Shown here: piece by piece, positions 7,855 to 16,673 of the stretch
How positions within the stretch are numbered: the first letter of the stretch is position 1
Layout of the letters: each line of letters opens with the position of its first letter
Source of the DNA: RPRC01 sp034933285
Lineage (GTDB): Bacteria; Desulfobacterota; Desulfuromonadia; Geobacterales; Geobacteraceae
Reading direction: 5' to 3'
DNA: 64,000 bases
Assembly (NCBI GenBank): GCA_034933285.1
Contig: JAYFNT010000003.1
Location: forward strand, 62,001 to 126,000
Notes under the pieces: model-generated
Databases searched by the model: none
Seen by the model: the letters and a program-made list of their open reading frames with translations, nothing else
What the model was told of the DNA's origin: nothing
Translations under genes and position numbers: made by a program

Positions 7855-7943
7855 CTCCGACACATCCAGGCCCCTTCCGGTAAGTAACCGGCGTGGCGAG
7901 AGCATCAGGCGCTCTCGCATAACCGCCGAAAACCGGAGAGACC
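7855..7943 (+). promoter_or_regulatory. Structured intergenic leader, copy B
   Basis: The 99-nt gap before gpJ shares CTCCGACAC-like sequence, CCTTCCGGTAAGTAA (7873-7887) and ACCGGAGAGAC (7932-7942) with the gap before gpD. TCCGGT (7876-7881) pairs with ACCGGA (7932-7937), and the loop holds a perfect 8-bp hairpin GCGAGAGC/GCTCTCGC (7896-7903 / 7911-7918). Same plan as copy A but with an unrelated inner hairpin, which argues for structure rather than simple repeat. Function inferred. Confidence 0.5.
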
Positions 7944-9353
7944 ATGGGCCGCGCAAGCATCGGATACATCAACAAGGATTACGAATCGATTCGCCAGGAG
8001 CTGCTGGCGAAGATCCCGCAGCTCACCGACCGCTGGACCGATTTCAACCACTCCGATCTTGGCGTCGTCCTGCTCGATCTGTTCTGCGGCGTGGGCGACA
8101 TGCTGGCCTACTACCTGGACGCCCAGGCGGCGGAGGCCTTTCTGCCCACGGCCCGCCAGCGCCAGAACGTCATCAACCTCTGCAAGCTCATCGGCTACCG
8201 GCTGGACTCGCCGGTGGCCTCCACCACCACGCTGCGTTTTCGGCTCTCCGCCCCCCTCGGCAAGGATCTGACCATTCCGGCGGGAACGGCCTGCCGCGCC
8301 TTGCTGAATGACGGCGAGGCGGATTTCGAGACGGTCGAGGACGGTCTGATCCCGCGAGGCGTGCTCTCGGTGGACATCCCGGCCCGTCAAGGCGTGCGTC
8401 GCACCGAGACCTTCACTTCCACGGGGCTGCCATTCCAGCGCATCCGCCTGACCGGCGACGTCATCGCCCAGGGCACCATCACCGTTACGGTGGGGGACGA
8501 CGCCTGGAGCGAGGTCGATCATTTCCAGGACAGCCTGGCCGACAGCCGTCATTTCATGGCCGACCTGGACGCCCTCGACATCTCTACCCTGATTTTCGGC
8601 GACGGGCAAAGCGGCGCTGTACCCACTCAGGGAAGTGCCATCACCGTCAGCTATCTGCAGACCATCGGAGACCAGGGCAATCTCGGCCCGAACCGGATCA
8701 CCCAACTGCTGAGCCCGGTCTACCTCGACGGCGGCCAGGTTTCCCTGACCGTCACCAACCCGGTTCCCGCCACCGGCGGCGCTTCGCGGGAAGCCCTTGA
8801 ACACGCCCGCCGACAGGCACCGGCGGAGCTGCGCAGTCTCTGGAAGGCCGTCACCCTGGAGGATTACCAGGCGCTCGCCGAAGGTTACCCCGGCGTCGCC
8901 AAGGCCAAGGTGCTCGACACCAATGCCTGTCAGAACATCCGCTATTACAACGTCCAACTGGCCATCGCCCCCAATGGCGGCGGCATGCCCTCGGCGCTGC
9001 TCAAGCGGGATCTCGCGGAGTTTCTCGAACGCCGCAAGGTCATCACGGTCGAGATCAACCTGTTTGACCCGATCTACCGCCCCGTTTCCATCGACGCCGA
9101 GGTCTACGTCTGGCCCGGTGAACCGCTGGAAAATGTGCGCAGCCGCATCGAAGCCGCTCTCTCCGATTTCTTTTCCTTCGACCAAGTCTCCTTCGGCCAG
9201 ACCATTCACTTCTCCGACCTGGTGGCCCTGATCGACGGCGTGCGCGGGGTCAGTCACATGCACCTCTACGCGCCCCAGCAGGATATCGAGCTGCGCCACG
9301 GTGAAATCCCGGTTCTCGGCACCGTCAACCTCGATCTGCGGAGGGCCGGTTGA
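7944..9353 (+). CDS. Baseplate J-like protein (gpJ)
   Basis: A 469-residue protein of the baseplate J / gp6 family. The N-terminus has YESIRQELLAKIPQLTDRW and the LGVVLLDLFCGVGDMLAYYLD region followed by EAFLPTARQRQNVINLCKLI; the middle carries IPAGTACRALL; the end has REALEHARRQAPAELRSLWKAVTLEDYQALA, quoted here only by its parts EHARRQAPAELRSL and TLEDYQALAEGYPGVAKA, which is the conserved core. gpJ builds the wedge ring that surrounds the hub. TGATG coupling links it to gpI. Confidence 0.9.
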   Translation: MGRASIGYINKDYESIRQELLAKIPQLTDRWTDFNHSDLGVVLLDLFCGVGDMLAYYLDAQAAEAFLPTARQRQNVINLCKLIGYRLDSPVASTTTLRFRLSAPLGKDLTIPAGTACRALLNDGEADFETVEDGLIPRGVLSVDIPARQGVRRTETFTSTGLPFQRIRLTGDVIAQGTITVTVGDDAWSEVDHFQDSLADSRHFMADLDALDISTLIFGDGQSGAVPTQGSAITVSYLQTIGDQGNLGPNRITQLLSPVYLDGGQVSLTVTNPVPATGGASREALEHARRQAPAELRSLWKAVTLEDYQALAEGYPGVAKAKVLDTNACQNIRYYNVQLAIAPNGGGMPSALLKRDLAEFLERRKVITVEINLFDPIYRPVSIDAEVYVWPGEPLENVRSRIEAALSDFFSFDQVSFGQTIHFSDLVALIDGVRGVSHMHLYAPQQDIELRHGEIPVLGTVNLDLRRAG

Positions 9354-10927
9354 TGTCGGATTGGTTCAAGGACAATCTGCTCGGCCTGCTGCCGCCGCTT
9401 TACGAGCACAACGACGAGGCCGGTGACCTGCGCACCTTTCTGAGCCTTCCCGCCGGAACGCTCGACGAACTCAAGCAGGCAATCGATGACTTCCCGACCA
9501 TCTTCGATGTGGATCACTGCGACGAACGCTTTCTGCCGCTGTTGGCGAGACTGGTCGGTCTCGAGGTGGACGGCACCTGTTCGCCGGACTGCCAGCGTCG
9601 CCGCGTGCGGGAGGCGGTCGAAATCTATCGCCGCAAGGGCACCATCCCGGCCATCGAACGCGACTTTGACGCGCTCGGTTGGCAGGGAGAACTGCAGGAG
9701 ACCTTCCGCTCGGCGCTGCGTCTCAATGCCCGCTCCAGACTCAGCAAAGCCAAGCTGCCCGGGCTGGTGTTCAGCCTCGGCGTGTTTCGCGTGCTGTGTC
9801 TCAACCAGACCGAGGGGCTGCGCGACGCCCTGGTGTTTCACCACCCGGCGGGTACGCGCTGTTTCTGGCTCCAGTTTCTCCTGGAATGGATCGAAGGCGG
9901 CGCGATGCTCGACTTCGGGCATGCCAACGCCGTGCGCCGGATCGTGCTGGCGTTTCTCGATGAAACCTTCGTCCTTGGCCGTTCCTCGCTCGGTTCCTGC
10001 CGTCACCTGACCAACAAGCAGAGGGCCTGGGATCTGCTGCAGCTCACCAGCACCACGGAGATTATCCCGGAGATCGACCGGGCCGCCGTGAAGGTCTCCC
10101 GTTTTCACGGCCGCCAGAACCGGATGCGCCTGAACCACAAGGCCCTCAACGACTGGCGGCTGCCGTACACCCGTGTCGGCGAGGATCGGGTTTCCTTCTG
10201 CACGCCCATCTATACCGGCCGCGATTTCGAAGGGGATGTGCTGGAAAGCGGCTTCGGGCTGGGTGAGAGCCATCTCAACCGCAAGCCGCTGACCCATGGC
10301 GAGACCGCGCTGCGCTACTGCTTCCGGCAGAAGGATTTCTTTTTCGACACGCAGGCGGAACCGGTCGAACGGGCGGAGGCCAAGTACGACCTGCGCCTGC
10401 CCTTGGAATCCCGGCACCGCCTCTGCTTCCAGCTTGGCCGCGCCCGGCTCAACGCTGGTCTCGATCTCACAGCCAACCAGGGCGGCATCAGCAATCTGCT
10501 GCTCGCCTCCACCGCTGGCTGCGACGCGGACGTCACCTTGGCCGTCGACCGGATCGACCGATGGCGGCGGAGAGGGTCTGTGTTCCGGCTCAACGCGAAC
10601 ACCCTGAACACCCGGTATCTGAGCAATGCGAATCTGACCGGCGAACGGGCCTCGCTTGAAGTCTACGTGGACACGGGCTCTCTCCAGCGCCATCGAATCG
10701 AGACCATGAAGCTGGGCGCGAGCCCGCTCAATACCACCGGCCTTCGCCTTTCCGTGGATCGGACCCGCCCCATGCGCGTCAGCCGCATGCGCCTCAACCA
10801 GGCCGGATTCCGCTGGTCGCGGCCTTCCTACCGCTGGCTGTTCCGTCAGCAGGATCTGCACGCGCCGACGCAGGCCGGGTTCGAGGCCGCCACCAACAAC
10901 TATCGCGCCACCCAGTGGCCCACCTGA
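9353..10927 (+). CDS. Phage tail protein I (gpI-like) with long C-terminal repeat region
   Basis: A 525-residue protein. Residues about 1-110 match gpI (LLPPLYEHNDEAGDLRTFL, FLPLLARLVGLEVD, RRRVREAVEIYRRKGTIPAI). P2-type gpI is under 200 residues; here about 330 more residues follow with recurring short R/L/N-rich strands (RMRLNHKAL, RARLNAGLDL, VFRLNANTLNTRYL, RMRLNQAGFR) that look like a beta-repeat fibre-attachment segment. The ATG at 9353 lies in the TGATG overlap with gpJ. gpI normally connects the baseplate to fibres. Confidence 0.75.
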   Translation: MSDWFKDNLLGLLPPLYEHNDEAGDLRTFLSLPAGTLDELKQAIDDFPTIFDVDHCDERFLPLLARLVGLEVDGTCSPDCQRRRVREAVEIYRRKGTIPAIERDFDALGWQGELQETFRSALRLNARSRLSKAKLPGLVFSLGVFRVLCLNQTEGLRDALVFHHPAGTRCFWLQFLLEWIEGGAMLDFGHANAVRRIVLAFLDETFVLGRSSLGSCRHLTNKQRAWDLLQLTSTTEIIPEIDRAAVKVSRFHGRQNRMRLNHKALNDWRLPYTRVGEDRVSFCTPIYTGRDFEGDVLESGFGLGESHLNRKPLTHGETALRYCFRQKDFFFDTQAEPVERAEAKYDLRLPLESRHRLCFQLGRARLNAGLDLTANQGGISNLLLASTAGCDADVTLAVDRIDRWRRRGSVFRLNANTLNTRYLSNANLTGERASLEVYVDTGSLQRHRIETMKLGASPLNTTGLRLSVDRTRPMRVSRMRLNQAGFRWSRPSYRWLFRQQDLHAPTQAGFEAATNNYRATQWPT

Positions 10928-10937
10928 AGGAGAACCC

Positions 10938-11531
10938 ATGGCGATACATCTCTATCTTGACGAAGCGCTGACCCAGCAGATTTCCGAGGGGGATTTCAGC
11001 CGCCCCGAGGCCGAGAGCTACAACGGCACCGACGGCGACATCAAGGATCGGCAGCTCTACGTCGCCAACGAGCAGACGAGCCTCGCCTCGGCCATAGACG
11101 CGGCGCAGACCTCCATCGCCCTGGCCGAACCGCGCTTTGCCGACGGCGAACTCATCATCATCGACGGCGAGCAGATGCTCATCGAAAGCGGCGGCGGCAC
11201 CGCCAATCTCACCGTGCAGCGGGGCGTGGGCAACACCGCTTCGACCGCGCACGACGCCGGGACGACCGTCTATTCCGGCTACGACTACACCGGGCTGGTG
11301 CTCGATCCCATCGACGAAACCGGCACCGACGAATCGGTCTGGTACCGCCTGGCCCTGACCCAGGCGGAACTCGACACCGCCACCCAGGGCGCACCGCTCA
11401 ACCTCGGTGACAAGGCTTTCCTGCAGACGCTGTCCTTCTGGCGGCGCTGCACCGTGCTCCCGGGCACCCCGGTGCAAAACAAACTCGACATCAAACTGCG
11501 CCTGACCGGCACGGAAAACCCGATTCTCTAA
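10938..11531 (+). CDS. Phage tail-associated protein, unknown
   Basis: A 197-residue protein starting 10 nt after gpI behind AAGGAGAACCC. It contains an alanine/serine-rich helix (TSLASAIDAAQTSIALAEP) and a strand-turn segment (LIIIDGEQMLIESGGG, LTVQRGVGNTASTAHDAGTTV) resembling Hint/prefoldin-free beta segments seen in tail proteins. No specific family is recognised. The position between gpI and the fibre suggests a baseplate-fibre connector. Confidence 0.5.
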   Translation: MAIHLYLDEALTQQISEGDFSRPEAESYNGTDGDIKDRQLYVANEQTSLASAIDAAQTSIALAEPRFADGELIIIDGEQMLIESGGGTANLTVQRGVGNTASTAHDAGTTVYSGYDYTGLVLDPIDETGTDESVWYRLALTQAELDTATQGAPLNLGDKAFLQTLSFWRRCTVLPGTPVQNKLDIKLRLTGTENPIL

Positions 11532-11541
11532 AGGCGCATAG

Positions 11542-12045
11542 ATGGCTGACATCACGGTTGACATCGACATTTCCGCGAAGGTGACCCGGCCTTGGGCAAG
11601 GGACCTGGACACCCGTCAGGTGCTCCTGGGCTCAATCCTGGTGGATACGGATACAGCCAGCCGGGCGGTTTGCGCTTTTGAAGCTGACATGGATGCGGCC
11701 TGCCGTATCCATCAATCCGTCGAAGTGCTGGCGCGGACGCAGGCTGTCGTCCTCTCCGAAATCACCAAGCTGCTCGCCACCGGCCAGGCCATCCACAACC
11801 GCCTGAACCAGAGCGCTGACCTGTGGCTCGTCGTCCATGGCCGCCTGGGCGTCGATACCGACGCGGCGGTGCGGGTGACGCGCCCCTGGCTGCGGAGCAT
11901 CGACACCAGCGTCCGGACATCCGGCGCACACATCAGCCGATCCGACACCGTTCAGCGCATCGCGATCCCGGCCGGGCTGCTGGCAGACACGCGCCAGATC
12001 ATGTTCGCGGTGCTCATCGATCAAGACCACGAAATTCAGACCTAA
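11542..12045 (+). CDS. Tail-associated protein with internal repeat, unknown
   Basis: A 167-residue protein. Two copies of a short unit are visible: KVTRPWARDLDTR near residue 13 and RVTRPWLRSIDTS near residue 110, each followed by a segment with D/T/R spacing (DTDTASRAV; RSDTVQRIA). It is flanked by 10-12 nt gaps with GGAG ribosome sites, so it is part of the tail operon. No family recognised; repeat structure suggests a bundle or fibre connector. Confidence 0.45.
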   Translation: MADITVDIDISAKVTRPWARDLDTRQVLLGSILVDTDTASRAVCAFEADMDAACRIHQSVEVLARTQAVVLSEITKLLATGQAIHNRLNQSADLWLVVHGRLGVDTDAAVRVTRPWLRSIDTSVRTSGAHISRSDTVQRIAIPAGLLADTRQIMFAVLIDQDHEIQT

Positions 12046-12057
12046 AGGAGAACAGCA

Positions 12058-12591
12058 ATGGCACTGGGACTCATCGTCAAAACCGGCCGGATACTGACGG
12101 CCAAACTCCTCCTCGGCCAGGCCGTGGACGGCATCACCCACTGCGCCATCGGCGACGGGGATGCCAGCTTTACCGACCCGCAGAATCCGCCCGCGCCGGA
12201 CATCGGCCAGACCGGGCTCAGAAACGAACGCGCCCGCAAGCGCTACTACAAGCGGACATTCCTCAAGGAGGACGCCGAAGGGGCGCTGTTGGTCAACGGC
12301 GTGCGCTACCTCGAAACCGGCGAGGAGACCAACACCATCGGTGTCTTCTTCCGCTTTGACGAGGCGGAGGCCAACGGCATCACCATCCGCGAATACGGCT
12401 TCTTCGGCGGCGACGTGCAGTACGTGGAAAGCGTCACCGGGGATCTCGCCATGGGCGGCGTGTTCCATCAGGACACCAACCCGACCGGCGAGGTGCTGCA
12501 CCCGGGCTACCTGTACGAGGTGAAGAACATTCCCGACTTCAACAAGATTTCCGACACCCGCGTGGAGCTGGTCGGGATCATCAAGATCTAA
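12058..12591 (+). CDS. Phage tail-collar / fibre-associated protein
   Basis: A 177-residue protein preceded by AAAGGAGAAC. It has LIVKTGRILTAKLLLGQAVDGITHCAIGDGD in its first 40 residues (seen in parts), LRNERARKRYYKRTFL in the middle and a C-terminus ending PDFNKISDTRVELVGIIKI. The ITHxAIGDG segment resembles the N-terminal region of phage tail-collar fibre proteins (YmfQ/DUF3751-like, where VxxxAxGDG is conserved). It precedes the giant fibre, consistent with a fibre network role. Assignment tentative. Confidence 0.5.
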   Translation: MALGLIVKTGRILTAKLLLGQAVDGITHCAIGDGDASFTDPQNPPAPDIGQTGLRNERARKRYYKRTFLKEDAEGALLVNGVRYLETGEETNTIGVFFRFDEAEANGITIREYGFFGGDVQYVESVTGDLAMGGVFHQDTNPTGEVLHPGYLYEVKNIPDFNKISDTRVELVGIIKI

Positions 12592-12606
12592 CTGGAGGAT
12601 TCAAAC

Positions 12607-15600
12607 ATGAGCATCTCACGCGAGACATTCGATTCGACCAAGAACTACAAGCGCATCCGCTACCATCAGGATCGCGACCTGCTGGATTCCGAACTCAACG
12701 AGCAACAGGACATCATCAACCTGGAGCGGCGCAAGATCGCCGACATCCTGTTCAAGGAAGGCTCCATCATCATGGGCCTCGAGGTCGGCGCGGCCGCCAA
12801 CGTCCTGACCCTGGCCCCGGGCGTGGTCTACATCGACGGCCATCTGGAACAGGTGAGCGGCGCGACCCTGACCTACGATCCGGCCACCACCAGCGGGGCC
12901 GATTACGTCTATGTGGAGCTGCTGAAGTACAACTACGGCTACACCCAGGACCCAACCTTGATCAATCCGGCCACGGGCGAGCCCACCGCAGAGCGGGAAA
13001 AATGGGTTCTGTCTCTCAAGGCGACGGACACCAGCGGCCAGACGCTGCCCAACAACGTGGCCGAGCGCCGGGTGATCCCGATCTACAAGTTCGACCGTGA
13101 GAGCGGCGATGTCACGCCCACGGTGCAGGAGAAATCCAACCTCTACCTGCGGGATCTGCTGGGCACGCTGCCGGGCAGCCGGATCACCGTCTCCTCGATC
13201 ACCGAGGACCAGCTCTCCTTCGCCGCCGCCGAGGGGCTCAACTCCCTGATTCAGAACCTGGCCGAGCGCACCTTCGACCAGGCCGGTAGCTATCTGGTGC
13301 GGGGCTTCGACACCTTCATCGGCGGTGTCGACGACGACAGCGTGGAGGCGATCACCAACGCCGGACGCGCCTACATCCAGGGTTTCCGGCATCAGCGCGA
13401 TCTGCCCACCTCGACTCTGGTGCCCAAATCCATCGCCACCAAGTCGGTGCGCGGCGAGCAGAAGACCTTCGACATCAACAAGCGCCGCTATCCGGTCAAC
13501 TCCACGCCGCTCAAGGAGACGACCCAGGTGGAAGCCATCGTCGAGATCACCCGCAACGTCACTCGGGGCTCGGTGGGCGGCGGCGAAGACCTGCTCGATC
13601 CCAATCCCGTGGTGGACATCCTCGAGGTCAGCCAGGGTGCGACCATCTTCCAGGAGGGCGTGGACTGGCAGCAGTCGGGCAACCATGTCGACTGGCTCGG
13701 CTCCGGAAACGAACCGGCCATCGGCACCACCTACACGGTGCGCTGGACCTACACCAAGCAGATGGTCAAGGGTACCGACTACGTGGACAGCGGCTGGTTC
13801 GGACAGGCCAACCATCCGGTTGCCGGAAACTACTTCTATCTGGTGACCGCCTACAACGCCACCGGCGAGACGGGCTTCAACGCCACTGCGGTCGTTGCCC
13901 GGGCCACCGCCGCCGGGGAGATGAACAAGCTCTCCTGGTTGCCGGTCAGCGGCGCGACCGGCTATCGCGTCTACCGGGCCGCCACCAACGGCGCACGCAC
14001 CGACTACAAGCGACTGATGGAACTGGGCAGCGAGGCGCTCTCCTACGTCGACGACGGCGTCGAGGAGATCGGCACCGTTTCTCCTCCGGCCACCAACACG
14101 GCCGGGCTCACCATGTCGCCGGTGCAGCTCGAGCTGGGCAACCTCAACGTGATCAACTTCGGGCGCGGCAGCCTCGGCGACCAGCCGGTGAACGGCTCCA
14201 ACTGCAGCCTGGACTACGACTATTACCTCGGCCGCCGCGACATCGTTTACGCCACCACCACCGAGATCAAGCGGCTGGAAGGGGCTCCGGCGGATTTTCC
14301 GAAGCTGCCCATCGTGCCGGAAAACGCCCTGGGGCTGTGCAGCATCGACTGCCCGCCCAACTCCACCGACATGGAGATCCGTAACTTCGGCCTGACTCGC
14401 ATCACCATGGACCAGATCCACGACATCATCCAGGACGTCGAGGACCTGAAGTACAACGACGCCCAGTACCAGATGAACAATGAGCTGCAGAACCGGGACG
14501 CCCAGACCAAGAAAGGTATCTACTCGGACGACTTCTCGAACACCGCCCAGTCGGACATCTACCACGCCGAATGGGACGCCAGGGTCAACGAGATCGCCCG
14601 ATTCGTCGCGCCGGACCGCATTCCGCACTCCACCGTGCTTTCGGTCGATCAGGCGGGCAGCAACGCCAGCTTCTTCGGCAGTCTGGCGCTGCTACCCGGC
14701 AACGAGACCGTGCTCGTTGAACAGAACGACTGGTCCGAGGAGCGCAACATCAACCCCTACGCCGTGTTCGACAAGCCCCCGGCCATGCTGCAGATCACGC
14801 CCAACCTCGGGCGGCGCGGCCAGACCGGTATCGCCGTCACCGGCATCAACTTCACCCCGAGCAAGTCCGGCATCGTGCTGCGCTGCGATGGCCAGGTGAT
14901 GGCCAGCAACCTGATCAGCGACGAGGCCGGTCGGGTCAGCGCCTCCTTCACCATTCCGACCAACGCCCGCAACGGCAACCGCATCGTGGAGATGGCCGAC
15001 GGCGTCTACTCGGCCCGGGCCAGCCTGCAGATCAACGATCCGCTGGTCATCACCCGCATCGAGCGCATCATCGAGAACCGCATCATTCGCGTACCCGTGG
15101 TTCAGGTGGTCTGGCGCACCCAGACCATCTTCGTGCCCCGTGACCCGCTGGCCCAGACCTTCAGCTTCACCCAGAACCAGGTGATCTCCAGCATCGGACT
15201 GCAGTTCACCGCCAGGGACCCGAGCATTCCGGTCACGGTGCAGATTCGCGGCGTCACAACCGGTCTGCCCAACGGCGTGGTGTTCGCCGAGAAGGTGCTG
15301 GCCCCGAACGAGATCAGCCTGAGCGGCGAGACCCGCATTCGCTTCGACGACCCGTTCTACGCCGAGGCCAACACCAGCTATTCCGTGGTACTGCTGACCA
15401 ATAGCACCAACTACAAGGTGCGCACCGCCACTCTCGGCAAGATGGGTCGCTGGGGCATCATCACCAGGCAGACCTATATGGAAGGCGTGCTGCTGGAGAG
15501 CTCCAACGCCGAGACCTGGACGCCGCTCAACGGCTCCGACCTGGCGATGAAGATCTACGGCTACAACTTCCTGTCCGAGGGGATGATCCGCTTCCAGCCG

Positions 15601-16155
15601 ATCACCGGCGTGCAGTTCTCCGACATCAACCTCGACGAATACTCGGCCATCCCCCAGGGCACCGGCCTCGACTGGGAATACTCCACCGACGGCGGCGTGA
15701 CCTGGGACGCCATGGTTCCCGCCGAGGAGGAACGGCTGCCCAACCTCGCCACCCGGGTTCAGATCCGCGTGCGCCTGAGTAGCTCGCTTTCCAACGACAC
15801 CCCGGCCATCAACTTCCGCGACGTCAATCTGGTGGGCTACCTCAACAAGACCACCGGGGCCTACCTGACCCGCGAGAACGAGCTGACCCAGGGAGTGGAA
15901 TCGACCAAGGCCTATGTGCAGATGCAGATCCCCAGCGGCACCACCCTGCAATGGTTCGCCAGCAACGACGGCGGCCTGACCTGGGAGGCGATGACCATCC
16001 AGGACACCCGGCCCATCGACGAGAACTGGACCGAGTACACCCTGGTGCGCACCTTCACCGACAACACCGGCAACAAGGTCCGCTACAAGGCCGAGATGAC
16101 CGGCACGCCGCTGATCTACCCGCGCATCCATTCGCTGGGCGCGACCCTGAGCTAA
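12607..16155 (+). CDS. Large DUF4815-type tail fibre / structural protein
   Basis: An 1182-residue protein, the largest in the tail operon. The N-terminus (ETFDSTKNYKRIRYHQDRDL, then LDSELNEQQDIINLERRKIADIL in parts) and the following VVYIDGHLEQVSGATLTYD match DUF4815 phage proteins. Residues about 415-480 look like a fibronectin-type III unit (NYFYLVTAYNATGETGF, LSWLPVSGATGYRVYRA). Residues about 720-800 resemble an IPT/TIG fold (MLQITPNLGRRGQTGIAVTG). Further beta-rich domains follow, with two DGGxTWxAM blocks (around residues 1030 and 1120) like BNR/Asp-box repeats. Likely the receptor-contacting fibre or a tail-needle sleeve. Confidence 0.7.
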   Translation: MSISRETFDSTKNYKRIRYHQDRDLLDSELNEQQDIINLERRKIADILFKEGSIIMGLEVGAAANVLTLAPGVVYIDGHLEQVSGATLTYDPATTSGADYVYVELLKYNYGYTQDPTLINPATGEPTAEREKWVLSLKATDTSGQTLPNNVAERRVIPIYKFDRESGDVTPTVQEKSNLYLRDLLGTLPGSRITVSSITEDQLSFAAAEGLNSLIQNLAERTFDQAGSYLVRGFDTFIGGVDDDSVEAITNAGRAYIQGFRHQRDLPTSTLVPKSIATKSVRGEQKTFDINKRRYPVNSTPLKETTQVEAIVEITRNVTRGSVGGGEDLLDPNPVVDILEVSQGATIFQEGVDWQQSGNHVDWLGSGNEPAIGTTYTVRWTYTKQMVKGTDYVDSGWFGQANHPVAGNYFYLVTAYNATGETGFNATAVVARATAAGEMNKLSWLPVSGATGYRVYRAATNGARTDYKRLMELGSEALSYVDDGVEEIGTVSPPATNTAGLTMSPVQLELGNLNVINFGRGSLGDQPVNGSNCSLDYDYYLGRRDIVYATTTEIKRLEGAPADFPKLPIVPENALGLCSIDCPPNSTDMEIRNFGLTRITMDQIHDIIQDVEDLKYNDAQYQMNNELQNRDAQTKKGIYSDDFSNTAQSDIYHAEWDARVNEIARFVAPDRIPHSTVLSVDQAGSNASFFGSLALLPGNETVLVEQNDWSEERNINPYAVFDKPPAMLQITPNLGRRGQTGIAVTGINFTPSKSGIVLRCDGQVMASNLISDEAGRVSASFTIPTNARNGNRIVEMADGVYSARASLQINDPLVITRIERIIENRIIRVPVVQVVWRTQTIFVPRDPLAQTFSFTQNQVISSIGLQFTARDPSIPVTVQIRGVTTGLPNGVVFAEKVLAPNEISLSGETRIRFDDPFYAEANTSYSVVLLTNSTNYKVRTATLGKMGRWGIITRQTYMEGVLLESSNAETWTPLNGSDLAMKIYGYNFLSEGMIRFQPITGVQFSDINLDEYSAIPQGTGLDWEYSTDGGVTWDAMVPAEEERLPNLATRVQIRVRLSSSLSNDTPAINFRDVNLVGYLNKTTGAYLTRENELTQGVESTKAYVQMQIPSGTTLQWFASNDGGLTWEAMTIQDTRPIDENWTEYTLVRTFTDNTGNKVRYKAEMTGTPLIYPRIHSLGATLS

Positions 16156-16167
16156 GGAGGCACGGCC

Positions 16168-16425
16168 ATGATCGTTCGACGCAAAGGCGGCCTGACCGAG
16201 TTCATCCCCACGCCGCAGGAGAAGCGCGACGGCCTGATCCGCGACCACGCCCTGGGCCTGCTGGAGAATCTGCACCAGCGCCTGGCGCGGCTGGAACGGG
16301 CATCAAAGCTCCCGGCCGCAGAAGCGGAGGCCTTCACGGCGCTGCTGGCGCGGATGCGGGCCGACGAGTCGCGCAACCTCGAGCTGCACGCCAGCCTGAT
16401 CACCTCTGACACCGCCTCCGGCTGA
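16168..16425 (+). CDS. Small phage-operon protein, unknown
   Basis: An 85-residue, highly helical protein (LLENLHQRLARLERASKL, AEAFTALLARMRADESRN) starting behind a TAAGGAGGCACGGCC ribosome site. Its place directly after the giant fibre suggests a fibre assembly chaperone, as often seen downstream of tail fibres, but there is no sequence evidence beyond helix and position. It is the last gene of the tail operon before a terminator. Confidence 0.5.
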   Translation: MIVRRKGGLTEFIPTPQEKRDGLIRDHALGLLENLHQRLARLERASKLPAAEAEAFTALLARMRADESRNLELHASLITSDTASG

Positions 16426-16450
16426 CCGGCTCACTGCCACCGCCAACCCA

Positions 16451-16486
16451 GAAACCCCGGATACGGCCAGCCCGTTCCGGGGTTTC
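16451..16486 (+). terminator. Probable terminator closing the tail operon
   Basis: GAAACCCCGG (16451-16460) and CCGGGGTTTC (16477-16486) form a perfect 10-bp stem with a 16-nt loop, 25 nt after the last tail gene. There is no clear T tract, so efficiency is uncertain. Confidence 0.55.
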
Positions 16487-16673
16487 TGCCGTCTGTGCGC
16501 CGCCCAATCCGGCCAAGTTTGCAAGTCATTGAAAATAAACGTGTTAAATGTCGGCTTTGGCTGTTCTTCTACTTGATTTGTGTCTGGAAAGAAGCATTCA
16601 TTCATGGTGTAAGCAGAGGCTAAAAGCCTTGCCAGACAACGACTTAGAAGCGCCATGAACGACGGAGGCACGC

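Noticed and set aside
12616..14628. 670-residue open frame on the minus strand opposite the large fibre gene
   Set aside because: Antisense to a protein with clear DUF4815 and fibronectin-like segments; the translation is Gly/Val/Arg/Asp-biased shadow sequence.
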